Positions 1 through 10,239 are shown, numbered from the stretch's first letter. The stretch is 53,888 bases of DNA from an uncultured Thermoleophilia bacterium (GCA_903862845.1 CAIOZS010000198.1:1-53888), one strand, 5' to 3'. Notes: generated by a model not told the origin, from the letters alone. A program made the numbers and translations.

Positions 1-72
1 ACCTCTGCTAAGCTTCTGCGGGCGGCCCCCCGGCCGTCCCCCGCTCACGCCAACGACCGAAAGACGCACGCC

Positions 73-906
<834 letters not shown>

Positions 907-932
907 CGCCCTCCGGCCAGAAGAGGAGTGCC

Positions 933-1025
933 ATGAGCGTCGGACCCATCGAGCTCTTCATCATTATCATCGTCGCCATCGTGGTGGCCGTGCTCGTGCT
1001 GCGCGAGATCACGAAGAAGCGCTGA
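933..1025 (+). CDS. 30-residue single-pass membrane peptide
   Basis: A short ORF (ATG at 933, TGA at 1023-1025) preceded by a good Shine-Dalgarno, AGAGGAG, at about 922-928. It encodes 30 residues: a short N-terminus, one strongly hydrophobic helix (about residues 8-23, rich in I and V) and a basic tail ending in TKKR. It sits exactly in the gap between the MoxR ATPase and its vWA partner, with only about 10 bases before the next start. I do not recognise a family. The placement suggests a small membrane anchor or subunit for the ATPase/vWA pair, which is inference. It could also be a chance ORF, but the ribosome site and clean transmembrane profile argue against that. Confidence 0.55.
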   Translation: MSVGPIELFIIIIVAIVVAVLVLREITKKR

Positions 1026-1035
1026 CGCGAGGATC

Positions 1036-2244
1036 GTGTTCACCGACTTCTTCTTCTTGCTGCGCTACTACGGCGTGCCCGTCACGGTCACGGAGTGGCT
1101 GGCGCTGATGCGCGCCCTGGCCCTCGGGCTCGCCCCCACCGGCCTCGATCAGTTCTATGCCGTGGCGCGCAGCATCCTCGTCAAGTCGGAGGCCTATTTC
1201 GACCAGTACGACCAGGCCTTCGCGGCCATGTTCAAGGGCATCGAGACGCCGCTCGAGATCGAGGACGAAGTGTGGGACTGGCTCGCCGACCCGCTCACGA
1301 TGCCCGGCCTCAGCGACGAGGACCGCCGGCTGCTCGCCGCCGCGCTCGAGGACCTCGACCTGGAGGCGCTCCGGAGGATGTTCGAGGAGCGCCTTAAGGA
1401 ACAGTCCGAGGCCCACCACGGCGGCAGCTACTGGGTGGGCACCGGCGGCACCAGCGCCTTCGGCCACTCCGGCTTTCACCCCGGCGGCATGCGCGTCGGC
1501 GGCGAGAGCCGCAACCGCAGCGCCGTGAAGGTGGCCGGTGAGCGCCGCTACCGCGGTTACCGCACCGACCAGGAGGTCGGTGTGCGGCAGTTTGAGCTCG
1601 CGCTGCGACGCCTTCGTCAGCTCTCTTCGCGCAACGAAGGCGTGCCCGACGAGCTCGACCTCGACGAGACCATCGAGGAGACGGCCGGCAACGCCGGCCG
1701 TCTCAGCCTCGTCTGGCGCAAGAGCCGCAAGAACGCCGTCAAAGTTCTGCTGCTGATGGACGTCGGCGGTTCCATGCACCCATACATCCGCCTCTGCAGC
1801 CAGCTCTTCAGCGCCGTCAACCGCAGCTCGCACTTCAAGGACCTGCGCTTCTACTACTTTCACAATTGCGTCTACGACTGGCTCTATGAGGACACGAGCA
1901 TGACGTCGAGCGGCGCCATCTCCACGCGCCGCGTACTGCAGGAGCTGCCCAGCGACACCAAGCTCATCGTCGTCGGCGACGCGGCCATGGCGCCCAGCGA
2001 GCTGCTGAGCCGCGACGGCATCATCTGGTGGGGCTTCGGCAACGACGAGCCGGGGATCGAGTGGCTGAGGCGCCTGCGGCGCCACTTCGACCACTCGGCG
2101 TGGCTCAACACCATCCCCGAGAGCGACTGGGACCACGCCTACGGCAGCGTGACGATCCGCAAGGTCCGCGAGGTGTTCCCCATGTTCGAGCTCACCGTCG
2201 ACGGCCTGACCGCGGCCACGAAGAAGCTGATGGTGCGGTACTGA
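1036..2244 (+). CDS. CoxE-like von Willebrand factor A domain protein
   Basis: A 402-residue protein starting at GTG 1036. The N-terminal part is helical and rich in acidic residues. The C-terminal half is a vWA domain with the MIDAS motif DVGGSM (DxGxS), followed by the VVGDAAMAP and WWGFGNDEPG segments seen in the CoxE/YehP group. vWA proteins of this type pair with MoxR ATPases in metal- or cofactor-dependent maturation, and the ATPase is encoded two genes upstream. The gene ends 18 bases before the stop of the convergent beta-propeller gene. The client protein is unknown. Confidence 0.87.
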   Translation: MFTDFFFLLRYYGVPVTVTEWLALMRALALGLAPTGLDQFYAVARSILVKSEAYFDQYDQAFAAMFKGIETPLEIEDEVWDWLADPLTMPGLSDEDRRLLAAALEDLDLEALRRMFEERLKEQSEAHHGGSYWVGTGGTSAFGHSGFHPGGMRVGGESRNRSAVKVAGERRYRGYRTDQEVGVRQFELALRRLRQLSSRNEGVPDELDLDETIEETAGNAGRLSLVWRKSRKNAVKVLLLMDVGGSMHPYIRLCSQLFSAVNRSSHFKDLRFYYFHNCVYDWLYEDTSMTSSGAISTRRVLQELPSDTKLIVVGDAAMAPSELLSRDGIIWWGFGNDEPGIEWLRRLRRHFDHSAWLNTIPESDWDHAYGSVTIRKVREVFPMFELTVDGLTAATKKLMVRY

Positions 2245-2262
2245 CCGTTTGAGCCGCGGGTC

Positions 2263-3840
2263 TCAGGGCTTGTCGCCGAGGCAGTAGAACCAGCCGTCGC
2301 GGCAGCCCACGTACACGCGCCCGTTCCACAACGTCGGCGTGCTCTCAAAGCCGCCGCCCGCGAAGAACTGGTCGGTCTCGGTGACGCTCACGCGCCAGTA
2401 CTTGCCGTCCCCGTTGGCGCTCGGAAGCGCCCCTTCGAGGCCCTTCTCCGACGGCGTGAAGGTGAGGTGGTAGAGGTGCACGCGCTGATCGTAGGCGGCG
2501 GCGATGAGCGTCTCGCCAAAGAGGATCGGCGTGGAGATCGCGCCGCTGTTCCACAGCCGCGCGATCTCCACCGGCGTCTGCAGGCCGGGTTCCAGGTTGG
2601 GACCCTTGACCAGCTGACCGCTCACGGTGTCCTGCGAGATCACGTGCAGGTAGCCGTCGATGGCGTTGAACGCCGTCAGCGCCGGCAGACGCCCGTCGCG
2701 GTTGTACTCGTCGTTGACCGCGCAGGAGCCGACCAGGCCGCCTCTCCACTCCCCGAGCTTGCGGTCGCCCGTGGGGAAGAACCAGTCGACGGCCTTCTCG
2801 GGGGGCCGCGACGGGTCGAGGCACAGGACGCCGCCGTGGCCCTTGATGTACTGCTTCTCGACCGGCACCAGCAGCTTGCCGCGGCGCGTGGGCACAGTCG
2901 TCCCGTCGAGGTCGGAGCCGATGAAGTAATCCCACTCCACGGCCAGGTCGCTGCGCCGCAGTCCGTAGACGTGCCCGGCTCCGGAGGCGACGTAGATGCG
3001 GCTGCCGAGCACCGCCGGCGACGCCTCCAGCACGAGGTTGCCCTGGTGTGATTTCGCGCGCGCGTCGCCGAGCAGAAGGCGCTGGGCCGCAATCACCGGG
3101 CGCTTCTGCCCGTTCCAGTCCACGGTCTGCAGCGGGTCGAGCGCGTACATCCACCCGCTCTCCACGCCGATGTACTGACGGCCGTCGAGAAAGAAGCCGC
3201 TGCCGTCGCAGTCGCGGCTGTAGCTTGCCGTCTGGGGCACCGGCAGGCGCCACAGCTCCTTGCCCGAGCCGAAGGTGACGGCCCGGTACGGCGCTGCCGC
3301 GGGGTCGGCGATCTTGAGCGGGTAGCCGCGCCGCGAGCCGGCGCACACGATGTACTTGTCGTCGGCGCCGGCGGGGTCGGGGTTCTGGAACACCGACGGG
3401 CTGCTCTTGATGATGTCGTCGTACTTGTACTCCCACACGACCGCGCCCGTCTGCGCGTCCAGGCGGCGCAGGCGGTGGTCGTAGCCCCCCACGAGGACGT
3501 AGGGCTTGCCGCCGTCGACGACGATGTTGGGCATGCCGGTCCAGCCGCTGCCGGCCCACTTGGCCGGAGGGTCGGTGTCGTACTTGCCCGAGGTCCAGCC
3601 GCTGCCGAGACGCGCCTTCCAGAGCACGTCGAGGCGCGTGGGCGCCGGGCCCAGCCCGTAGAACCGGCGCGAGTAGTTGCCGAGAAACGTGCCGATCTTG
3701 ACGCCGTCGCCGGCCAGAGAGGGGATCGGGGCCGGCGGCACGGCGCCGTAGGTCACCGCCGTGGCGCCGGCCCCGCCATAGCCGCAGGCCACGACGCGCC
3801 ACGCGAGCACCGCCATGACGACCAGCGCGACGACCAGCAC
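2263..3840 (-). CDS. Membrane-anchored PQQ-type beta-propeller protein
   Basis: 525 residues from a GTG at 3840. The N-terminus is a single hydrophobic segment (LVVALVVMAVLAW) with an arginine-rich sequence just upstream, indicating an exported or membrane-tethered protein. The remainder shows repeated propeller-blade motifs of the PQQ/YVTN type, for example LRRLDAQTGAVVWEYKY, RIYVASGAGHVYGLR and RVYVGCRDGWFYCLG. No PQQ dehydrogenase catalytic motif is evident, so a binding or scaffold role is more likely than an enzyme. The reading frame is open for about 30 codons upstream of the GTG, back to a TAG, but contains no ATG or GTG, so this start is the only conventional choice. Confidence 0.8.
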   Translation of the reverse strand: MLVVALVVMAVLAWRVVACGYGGAGATAVTYGAVPPAPIPSLAGDGVKIGTFLGNYSRRFYGLGPAPTRLDVLWKARLGSGWTSGKYDTDPPAKWAGSGWTGMPNIVVDGGKPYVLVGGYDHRLRRLDAQTGAVVWEYKYDDIIKSSPSVFQNPDPAGADDKYIVCAGSRRGYPLKIADPAAAPYRAVTFGSGKELWRLPVPQTASYSRDCDGSGFFLDGRQYIGVESGWMYALDPLQTVDWNGQKRPVIAAQRLLLGDARAKSHQGNLVLEASPAVLGSRIYVASGAGHVYGLRRSDLAVEWDYFIGSDLDGTTVPTRRGKLLVPVEKQYIKGHGGVLCLDPSRPPEKAVDWFFPTGDRKLGEWRGGLVGSCAVNDEYNRDGRLPALTAFNAIDGYLHVISQDTVSGQLVKGPNLEPGLQTPVEIARLWNSGAISTPILFGETLIAAAYDQRVHLYHLTFTPSEKGLEGALPSANGDGKYWRVSVTETDQFFAGGGFESTPTLWNGRVYVGCRDGWFYCLGDKP

Positions 3841-4017
3841 GATGCCGCGCCGCCGCGCGAGCTGGCGGCGGCGCTTGGCGGAGCGGCGCCCCGGCGGGCG
3901 CCGGGGGATACCGGCGGGCGTCTCGATGAGATCACGATACTACGGCGCCGAGGCTGAGCGTAGCCCGCCTTCCGAGGCACGGGTGCCCCGGCGCCCCTTT
4001 GCCGATAGGATGCGGTA

Positions 4018-4040
4018 GCGTCGGCGCCGTCCGCCGACGC
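4018..4040. promoter_or_regulatory. Hairpin between divergent genes, upstream of the M42 peptidase
   Basis: A perfect 9-bp inverted repeat (GCGTCGGCG / CGCCGACGC) with a 5-base spacer lies 37 bases before the peptidase ATG in the divergent intergenic region. It may be an operator or a 5' untranslated-region stem. In DNA this GC-rich such repeats also arise by chance. Confidence 0.3.
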
Positions 4041-4077
4041 GCCACACGCCCACACACGCACGACCGCGGAGGGACCC

Positions 4078-5145
4078 ATGGCCACCGATCTCGACTTCCT
4101 GCGTGACCTGTGCGCCGCGCCGGCGCCCACCGGTTTCGAGGCGCCGGCCCAGGAGATCGTGCGCCGGCGCCTGTCCGCCATCTCCGTCCCTGACGGCGAC
4201 CCGCTGGGCAACGTGTGGGCCGACGTCGTCCCCGGCGGCGCGCCACACGTGGTCGTCACGGCGCACAACGACCAGATCGGCCTCATCGTCACCTTCGTCG
4301 ACGAGCACGGCTACGTCTCGTTCGACAAGATCGGCGGCGTCGACGCGCAGCTCCTTCCCGGCCGCAATCTCGTCGTGCACGGCCCCGGCGGCCCGGTGAA
4401 CGGCGTCGTCGGCCGCCGGCCTTCGCACAAGATGACCAGCGAAGAGCGCGCCAAGGCGCCGGACCTCCACGAGCAGTGGCTCGACCTCGGCGCCGCGAGC
4501 CGCGACGAGGCCCTCGAGCTCGTGCAGATCGGCGACCCGATCACGTTCCCCGCCGTCTTCCTCCCGCTGGCCAACGGACGCTACGCCTCGCCGGCCCTCG
4601 ACAACAGGGCCGGCGTCTACGCCTGCGTCCGCGCCCTCGAGCACTACGCCGCGGCCCCCGCGGCGGCGAAGCTCACCGCCCTCGCCACGGTGCACGAAGA
4701 AACCACCTTCATGGGCGCCAAGGCCATGGCCCTTCGCTGGCAGCCCGATGTGGTGATCGTCGTCGATGTGGACTTCGCCAGCGACGACCCGGGCATGGAC
4801 GCCAAGAAGCTCGGCGGCGAGGTCAAGCTGGGCGCCGGGCCGGTGCTCCACCGCGGCGCGGCCAGCAACCAGGCCCTCTTCGCCTTGACGCGCGAGGTGG
4901 CCGCCGCCGAGGGCATCCCGGTGCAGGTCAAGGCGCTGCCCGGTCGCACTTCGACCGACGCCGAGGAGCTCATGGCGTCGGGCCGGGCGGCGACGCTCTC
5001 GCTCAGCATCCCGGTGCGCAACATGCACTCCGCGCTCGAGGTCATGCAGCCGGACGACGCGGAAGCGGGCGCCTTGCTCGCCGCCGCGGTCGCGCGCCGC
5101 GTGGCGGAGGGCTGGGCGCCCGAGCGCTACGTGCCGCGCGCCTGA
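4078..5145 (+). CDS. M42-family metallopeptidase (glutamyl aminopeptidase/deblocking type)
   Basis: 355 residues, close to the usual M42 length. Recognisable metal and catalytic motifs are VVTAHNDQIG (family AHxDEIG; His and Asp retained, the following Glu is Gln here), PALDNRAG (bridging Asp), HEETTFMGA (the EE pair), VDVDFASD and the late IPVRNMHS (metal His). M42 enzymes are cytoplasmic dinuclear-metal aminopeptidases that self-assemble into large complexes. A GGAGGG sequence shortly before ATG 4078 supports the start. Because some family residues vary (AHNDQIG, HEETTF instead of QEEVG), substrate specificity may differ from characterised members. Confidence 0.88.
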   Translation: MATDLDFLRDLCAAPAPTGFEAPAQEIVRRRLSAISVPDGDPLGNVWADVVPGGAPHVVVTAHNDQIGLIVTFVDEHGYVSFDKIGGVDAQLLPGRNLVVHGPGGPVNGVVGRRPSHKMTSEERAKAPDLHEQWLDLGAASRDEALELVQIGDPITFPAVFLPLANGRYASPALDNRAGVYACVRALEHYAAAPAAAKLTALATVHEETTFMGAKAMALRWQPDVVIVVDVDFASDDPGMDAKKLGGEVKLGAGPVLHRGAASNQALFALTREVAAAEGIPVQVKALPGRTSTDAEELMASGRAATLSLSIPVRNMHSALEVMQPDDAEAGALLAAAVARRVAEGWAPERYVPRA

Positions 5146-5155
5146 GGCGAGCCTG

Positions 5156-6334
5156 TCACTCGGCAGCCCGCAGCGGAGCTGCCCGCGGCCGTGCCCCGGA
5201 GCCCAGGGCCAACGGCGCCGACGGAGAGCGCAGTGCCGCCGCCAGTTGGAGCGCCATCTCGGGCTGCCACTTAGCGCGCCCGGGCGCCAGCAGGTGGAAC
5301 AGATCGGCGAAGTCGGCATCCTTGAGCTTCACGCCCCGCTCGATGTGCAGATAGGCCACGTCGTACCGGCGCGCGAGCCGGCGACATGCCGCCCGATAGG
5401 CCGGCACCACGCCGGCCCAGTCGGGTCCCGCCGCCGACACGTTGAGCGGCTGGTCGTACAGGGCCACCGTGAAACCACGGTCGCGGGCCAGCTTCAGAAT
5501 CTCCTCGAGCATCGCCAGGTTGTACGCGGAATGAAGACGGTAGAGCTGCACGTCCTCGGCGAGCACGTAGAGCACGTTGCGCCGTTTGCCGAGGGGCGAG
5601 TGCCCCTTGGCGCCCGGCGGATAGTAGTGCTTCGCGTAGGCCAGCGAAGCGCCCAGCCCCGGGCGCCCTGCCCGGCCGTCGCGCGCCTTTACGTAGGACC
5701 CCAGGTAGTCGAAGAAACCGGGGATCACCCCCAGCGCGTTCGCCTGCTGCCCGTAGAAGCGCCGCGCGACCGCGTCGAGCCGCGCGCTGTGCAGGAGGAG
5801 AGGCCGGCCGGCAAGCAGGCGCGCGTCCGCCTGCGGATCGGTCGTGACGCGGATCGGCGCGAGACCGATGGCCAGCAGCGCGGGGCCGGCCGGCAGGTTG
5901 TCGGCGAGCGCCAGCGACATCGCCATGCTCTCCTGGTGGGCGGCCAGGCTGACGACGCGCACGTCCTGGCCGGACGCGGCCGACACCTGCGCCGCCAGCG
6001 ACTGCTCGTCGATGAAGCACTCCATGGTCCCCGAACCGCCGAAGAGGTAAATGGTGCGCTGCCCGGACGGGTGCTTCCTGAGCTCCGCCACGCGGTAGGC
6101 GACGTGCAGATAGTCGTCGTTGGTGATGCGCAGGAGGCGGCCTTCCGGGACCACGGTGAGGCCGCCGTGAACGAGCGCGCTCTGCAACACGAGCAGCGCG
6201 CCCAGAGTGATCAGGGCAGCCGCGACCAGCACCAGCGGGTTCCGCTGGCGAAAGCCGCGGCCTAACGAGCTCCACCGCGAACGCTGCTCTGGCGATCTTC
6301 TCAGCACGTCTGTCTCCTGCTCCGCCGCGCCCAT
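5156..6334 (-). CDS. SGNH/DltD-like envelope acyltransferase partner, second copy
   Basis: About 392 residues if started at ATG 6334, four bases after the MBOAT stop. A single N-terminal transmembrane segment (about residues 34-52) is followed by an extracytoplasmic domain. Signature elements are LFGGSGTMEC (GGS at 99-101, the putative nucleophile block) and DADFADLFHLLAPG near the C-terminus, giving the D-x-x-H pair of SGNH hydrolases. The same architecture is present in the gene at 7586, so the operon has two such proteins. In dlt and alginate systems SGNH proteins complete acyl transfer outside the membrane with an MBOAT. Which acceptor polymer is used here is unknown. Confidence 0.75.
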   Translation of the reverse strand: MGAAEQETDVLRRSPEQRSRWSSLGRGFRQRNPLVLVAAALITLGALLVLQSALVHGGLTVVPEGRLLRITNDDYLHVAYRVAELRKHPSGQRTIYLFGGSGTMECFIDEQSLAAQVSAASGQDVRVVSLAAHQESMAMSLALADNLPAGPALLAIGLAPIRVTTDPQADARLLAGRPLLLHSARLDAVARRFYGQQANALGVIPGFFDYLGSYVKARDGRAGRPGLGASLAYAKHYYPPGAKGHSPLGKRRNVLYVLAEDVQLYRLHSAYNLAMLEEILKLARDRGFTVALYDQPLNVSAAGPDWAGVVPAYRAACRRLARRYDVAYLHIERGVKLKDADFADLFHLLAPGRAKWQPEMALQLAAALRSPSAPLALGSGARPRAAPLRAAE

Positions 6335-6338
6335 GCTC

Positions 6339-7589
6339 TCACAGAACGTGGCCCGTAAGCCACGCGAGCGGCAGGCGGAAGGCGAGATAGATGATGGTGA
6401 GAGCGTGGCCCAGTGAGCGCGTGGAGACGAACGCATAGCCCAGCGCCACGTACAGGAAGGTGGCCGGATAACCCAGCCAGCGCACGTACTTCTCGTAGGG
6501 CGCGGCCGGCGGCCTGCCGGCCTTCTTGCGGGCCTTCTTGCGCTTCTTCTTCCAGCGTTCCCAGCGCGCCACAACGACAAGGCCGGTGGCGTGATACAGG
6601 CCCCACGCCGTCCAGTTCAGGTCGACGTAGTGCCAGAGCCCCATGGTGAGCATGCTGGCGTACAGGCCGAGCCACACCTTGCGGGTGAGGCCGAACACGG
6701 GGAAGTACACGTTGTTGCGGCACCACGTGGACAGCGAGATGTGCCAGCTCCGCCAGAAGTCGCTGAGGTTCTTCTGCAGGAAGGGCAGGTGGAAGTTCTC
6801 CATGATGCGGAAGCCGAACAGCGCCGAGAAGCCGATGGCGAGGTCGGTGTACGCGGACAGATCGAAGTAGGCGCGCACGAAGACGAGGATGCAGTAGGCG
6901 AGCGGCCACAAGGGGCCGAGCTGCGAGGCGTGGAAATCGGGGCTGCCGACCGTCGTGATGATCTTCGTGAAGATGATCGCGAACACGAAGTCGACGACGA
7001 AGACCTTTTTGAAGTAGCCCACAGCGATGCGCCGCAGGCCGAAGTAGAAGAGCTGGCGGTCGAACCGGTAGCTGCGCTTCTCGTAGAAGCCCTGGTAGGT
7101 CTCCAATGGGCCGGCGGGGAACGTGGGGATGAACATCACGAAGGCGAAGAGGCGCAGCAGCGAATTCTCCTCGATCACCCCGCGCAGGCAGTCGAACACG
7201 TACTGCAGCAGGCGAAAGACAAAGTAGCTGATGCCCAACGGCATCAGCAGATGAGAGACGACCCAGTCGTCCTCGCCCCAGATGGCCATCGCCCCGCGCT
7301 GCCCGTACTTGCCGATGCCCAAGGCGACGAGGGCGATGACCACGATGATGAGCACCACGCGCCCGCCGCTCAGGCGCCTCGCGCGCTTGAGCTCCACGAG
7401 CTGGTGGGCCACGACCGCGAGCCCCAGGGCGACTGCCGCGAAGATGGGGTTGAGCACGGCCAGCACGGCCACCGACAGGACGATGAGAAAGACGAGCCTG
7501 GCCACCTCGCTGCGGCGGAGCGCGAGCCAGAACACGAGCAGCGCCACGATGACCACCGGGATGAGGTACAGCGTGAAATAGATCTTCAC
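6339..7589 (-). CDS. MBOAT-family O-acyltransferase (DltB/AlgI-like)
   Basis: A 416-residue polytopic membrane protein. The GTG start at 7589 overlaps the upstream stop by four bases (GTGA) and follows a GGAGG. The MBOAT hallmark region NLSDFWRSWHISLSTW, then MGLWHYVDLNWTAWG with the catalytic histidine and GLYHATG, match DltB/AlgI proteins. These move an activated acyl group from a cytoplasmic carrier across the membrane. It lies between two SGNH genes and downstream of an adenylating ligase and an acyl carrier protein, the complete set needed for dlt-type acylation. A lysine/arginine-rich loop (KKKRKKARKKAGR) before the last helices is probably cytoplasmic. Confidence 0.9.
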   Translation of the reverse strand: MKIYFTLYLIPVVIVALLVFWLALRRSEVARLVFLIVLSVAVLAVLNPIFAAVALGLAVVAHQLVELKRARRLSGGRVVLIIVVIALVALGIGKYGQRGAMAIWGEDDWVVSHLLMPLGISYFVFRLLQYVFDCLRGVIEENSLLRLFAFVMFIPTFPAGPLETYQGFYEKRSYRFDRQLFYFGLRRIAVGYFKKVFVVDFVFAIIFTKIITTVGSPDFHASQLGPLWPLAYCILVFVRAYFDLSAYTDLAIGFSALFGFRIMENFHLPFLQKNLSDFWRSWHISLSTWCRNNVYFPVFGLTRKVWLGLYASMLTMGLWHYVDLNWTAWGLYHATGLVVVARWERWKKKRKKARKKAGRPPAAPYEKYVRWLGYPATFLYVALGYAFVSTRSLGHALTIIYLAFRLPLAWLTGHVL

Positions 7590-8656
7590 TGCACGCCTCC
7601 GCCATCGCCCGAGGGCCCCATCAGAGTGACGAGCTCCTGGGCCAGGCGGTGCTGCCACAGCACGCGCCCCGGCTCGACCAGGTGCGAGAGGTCGTGGAAG
7701 TCGCCATCAGGGAGGTCCAGGGCGGCGTTGAAGTCGAGGTACGGCACGCCGTACTCGCGCGACAAGGCCGCCACGGGAACCTGGTACGCGGCGACGGCGG
7801 CGTCGAACCGGCCGTTCACGATCCGCTCGTTGCGCGGCAGCTCCACAATCACGGCGTGCACGTCGCGCTGGCGGCAGCGCGCGAGGATCTGCCGCAGCAT
7901 CGCGAGGTTGTACGGCAGGTTGCGGCGAAACACCGGGTACCGCTGCGTGAGCCACTGCGCGACCATGCGCTGCTTCTGCTTCACGCTGTGGTTGCCGCTC
8001 GCGGTGTACTGATGCTGGCGGTAGTCGCGCTGCACCGCCTTCGCGGCAAGCAGGCTCTTGCCGTCCTTCTTCAGGTAGCTCGTCAGGTACGAGAAGATGC
8101 CGGGCAGGATCGTGGAGGAGTACGTGTAGCGCCCATAGGTGCCCGAGACGTAGCGTTGCAGAAACGCGCTCTTGAGCAGGAAGTCGCGGCCCACCACCTG
8201 CTGTTCGTTCTGCGCGGGGAAGGCCGTGAACCGGCCGAGGTTCACGCCAATCAGCACCCACGCCGGCGAGTCGGGCACGTTGTCGGCCACGGCCAGCGTC
8301 TCGGCGAAGTTCTGGTTGATGCAGCCCAGGTCCCAGGCAGCGATCCGCGGGCCGCCGAGCCGCTGCACAGCGGCGGCCAGGGAGGGCCCGCTGACGAGGG
8401 CCTCGCGGGCCGCCGAGCCGCCGGTGAGATACACCGACGGCAGCGCCGGCGGCTGCCGCTTGTTGTGCCCCACGGTCCAGGATACGTAGGTGAAGGAGTC
8501 GCCGCTGTTGCGCAGGCAGTACTTGAGCGGCACGACGCTCCAGGCGCCGCTGGCGAACAGGTACTCAAAGCCGAGCAGGGCCGGGACGAGGAGAGCGGCG
8601 GCCACGAGCAGGACCAACGGGCTCCGGCTACGGAACCCGGCCCCGAAGCCCTTCAC
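7586..8656 (-). CDS. SGNH/DltD-like envelope acyltransferase partner, first copy
   Basis: 356 residues from GTG 8656, which overlaps the ligase stop (GTGA) and is preceded by GGAGGAG. It has one N-terminal transmembrane segment (about 13-35) and an external domain with TGGSAAREA (GGS at 79-81) and FHDLSHLVEPGRVLW near the end, which gives the D-x-x-H catalytic pair. The DNLPAGP/DNVPDSP and YNLAMLR(E)QIL segments are shared with the 5156-6334 protein, so they are paralogues. It is likely the DltD-type partner of the MBOAT directly downstream. The same frame stays open much farther upstream, but that extension is antisense-type noise inside the ligase gene. Confidence 0.77.
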   Translation of the reverse strand: MKGFGAGFRSRSPLVLLVAAALLVPALLGFEYLFASGAWSVVPLKYCLRNSGDSFTYVSWTVGHNKRQPPALPSVYLTGGSAAREALVSGPSLAAAVQRLGGPRIAAWDLGCINQNFAETLAVADNVPDSPAWVLIGVNLGRFTAFPAQNEQQVVGRDFLLKSAFLQRYVSGTYGRYTYSSTILPGIFSYLTSYLKKDGKSLLAAKAVQRDYRQHQYTASGNHSVKQKQRMVAQWLTQRYPVFRRNLPYNLAMLRQILARCRQRDVHAVIVELPRNERIVNGRFDAAVAAYQVPVAALSREYGVPYLDFNAALDLPDGDFHDLSHLVEPGRVLWQHRLAQELVTLMGPSGDGGGVQ

Positions 8657-10239
8657 CCGAGCTCCTCCGCAAGCAGGGCCTGGAGCTCGGCGCGGACGGC
8701 CTTGCCGGAGCCGGTGCGCGGGATCGCGGCGACGGCGATCACGCGACTCGGCAGGGACGTCGACGGCAAGACGGAGCGCAGCTCGCGCAACAGGCGCGAG
8801 GCCTTGAAAGCGTCCGGCTCCAGCGGCACCACGAAGGCCACCGGCACGTGCCCGAGGATCTCGTCGGGCGCGGCGAGGACGGCGACGTCGGCGAAGCGGC
8901 CGAGGCCCTGCAGCGCCTGCTGCACGTGGATAATGCTCACCTTCTCGCCGCCGCGCTTGATGATGTCGTCCTTGCGGCCGGCGATCCACACGGCGCCGCT
9001 CTCGTCGACGTGGCCGAAGTCGCCGGTCTTGAGGCCATGAATTGTGAGGGTCCGGGCGCTGATCGCGGGCTCGTCCAGGTAGCCCTGCATGAGCAGCGAG
9101 CCGGTGACGTAGAGCTCGCCGCTGTCGCCGGGCGCGGCCTCTGCCCCATCGCCGCGCCGGGCCACGACGCGCATATCGCCGATCGGTCGGCCCACGGAGC
9201 CGACGCGCACGTCGAGCTCGGCCGGCGGCAAGATGCAGAGACGGCCGCTCACCTCGGTGAGCCCGTACATGTTGAACAGGCTCACCCCGGGCAGCACGCG
9301 GCGGAACTTCTCGATGACCGGCAGCGGCAGGTGGTCGCCGCTGCTCACCCAGAAGCGGAACCCATGCTCGCGAGGGAGCTCGAGCGGCTCGACCACGCGC
9401 ACGAGGTGCGCGGGAGCGCCGCCGAAACCCGTGCAGCCCAGCGACTGCATCTCGTCGAGCAGGCCGGCCCCGAAGAAGAACCCGAGCCGGCCGGCCACGC
9501 CGCCGCCGGCCGCGAGCAGCGTGAGAAAGTGACAGATGCCGCTGGTGAAATACGGCGGCGTGTTGATGAAGATGCGGTCCTCTTCGCGCAGCCCGAGCGC
9601 GAGTGCCACGTGGCCGGCGTTGCTCGAGACGGCGCGGAGCGTCTGGCAGACGCCCTTGGGCAAGCCCGTGGTGCCCGAGGTGAACATGATCATCGCCTGC
9701 TCGTCCTCGCGCACGGCCTCGAGGCTCACGGGGGCGCTCGATCCGGCCGCCGGAGCGGCGGGTCTGCGGCCTCCGCGCCGGCCGCCCGGCTCGTGGCCGC
9801 CGGCACCCGCGGCCGCGCCGGCCGCCCGCAGGCCGTTCACGAGGCCGCCCTCGTCGGCCGTCACCACGAGGCGCGCCGGGCCCTCGCCGGGGCAAGCGTC
9901 GTCGCCGGCGAGCACGAGCACATCGGGGGCCGCCTTGCCGATGAGCCAGTCGGCGTCGGCCTGCGGCAGGCTCGTGTTCAGCGGCACGACCACCGTCCCC
10001 GCCAGCCAGGCGCCGAGCATGCAGACGAAGAACTGATCGTACTCCTCGAGGTAGAGGGCGACGCGCCGGCCGCGGTCGCCGCCGGCCGCCCGCAGGGCGG
10101 CGGCGACCGCCGTGGCGCGTCGCAGCACCTCCGCGTACGTGTACGCGCGGCCGCACGTGACGAGCAGCAGAGCGTCGGGGCGCGCGGCCGCCCAGCGGCG
10201 CAGGCGCGCCACGGCGTCAGTCATGGGAGCGGCGGTCAT
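8653..10239 (-). CDS. AMP-forming acyl/amino-acid ligase (DltA-like adenylating enzyme)
   Basis: 528 residues of the ANL superfamily. The P-loop is TSGTTGLPKG at 187-196, A5 is NMYGLTEVSG, A7 is KTGDFG, A8 is AGRKDDIIKRGGEKVS, and the A10 catalytic lysine lies in IPRTGSGKAVR. It would adenylate a carboxylic acid and load it on the acyl carrier protein at 10457. The overall setting parallels DltA (D-alanine), but the substrate cannot be read from sequence and could be a fatty or hydroxy acid. A low-complexity Ala/Gly/Arg insert lies around residues 138-170. The start is uncertain: ATG 10239 or 10224, neither with a clear ribosome site. Confidence 0.85.
   Translation of the reverse strand: MTAAPMTDAVARLRRWAAARPDALLLVTCGRAYTYAEVLRRATAVAAALRAAGGDRGRRVALYLEEYDQFFVCMLGAWLAGTVVVPLNTSLPQADADWLIGKAAPDVLVLAGDDACPGEGPARLVVTADEGGLVNGLRAAGAAAGAGGHEPGGRRGGRRPAAPAAGSSAPVSLEAVREDEQAMIMFTSGTTGLPKGVCQTLRAVSSNAGHVALALGLREEDRIFINTPPYFTSGICHFLTLLAAGGGVAGRLGFFFGAGLLDEMQSLGCTGFGGAPAHLVRVVEPLELPREHGFRFWVSSGDHLPLPVIEKFRRVLPGVSLFNMYGLTEVSGRLCILPPAELDVRVGSVGRPIGDMRVVARRGDGAEAAPGDSGELYVTGSLLMQGYLDEPAISARTLTIHGLKTGDFGHVDESGAVWIAGRKDDIIKRGGEKVSIIHVQQALQGLGRFADVAVLAAPDEILGHVPVAFVVPLEPDAFKASRLLRELRSVLPSTSLPSRVIAVAAIPRTGSGKAVRAELQALLAEELG

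Noticed and set aside
1009..2136. 375-codon frame on minus opposite the CoxE-like gene
   Set aside because: It is the antisense shadow of a well-matched vWA gene; its residues show the Val/Ala/Glu/Arg bias of GC-rich antisense frames and match no family.
2245..2262. Terminator between the convergent CoxE-like and propeller genes
   Set aside because: The gap is only 18 bases and contains no stem or T-run.
7586..10156. A single 856-codon frame covering the ligase region and the SGNH gene
   Set aside because: The upstream two thirds are an Arg/Gly/Ala-rich shadow of the ligase gene. The real SGNH gene starts at GTG 8656 with its own ribosome site.
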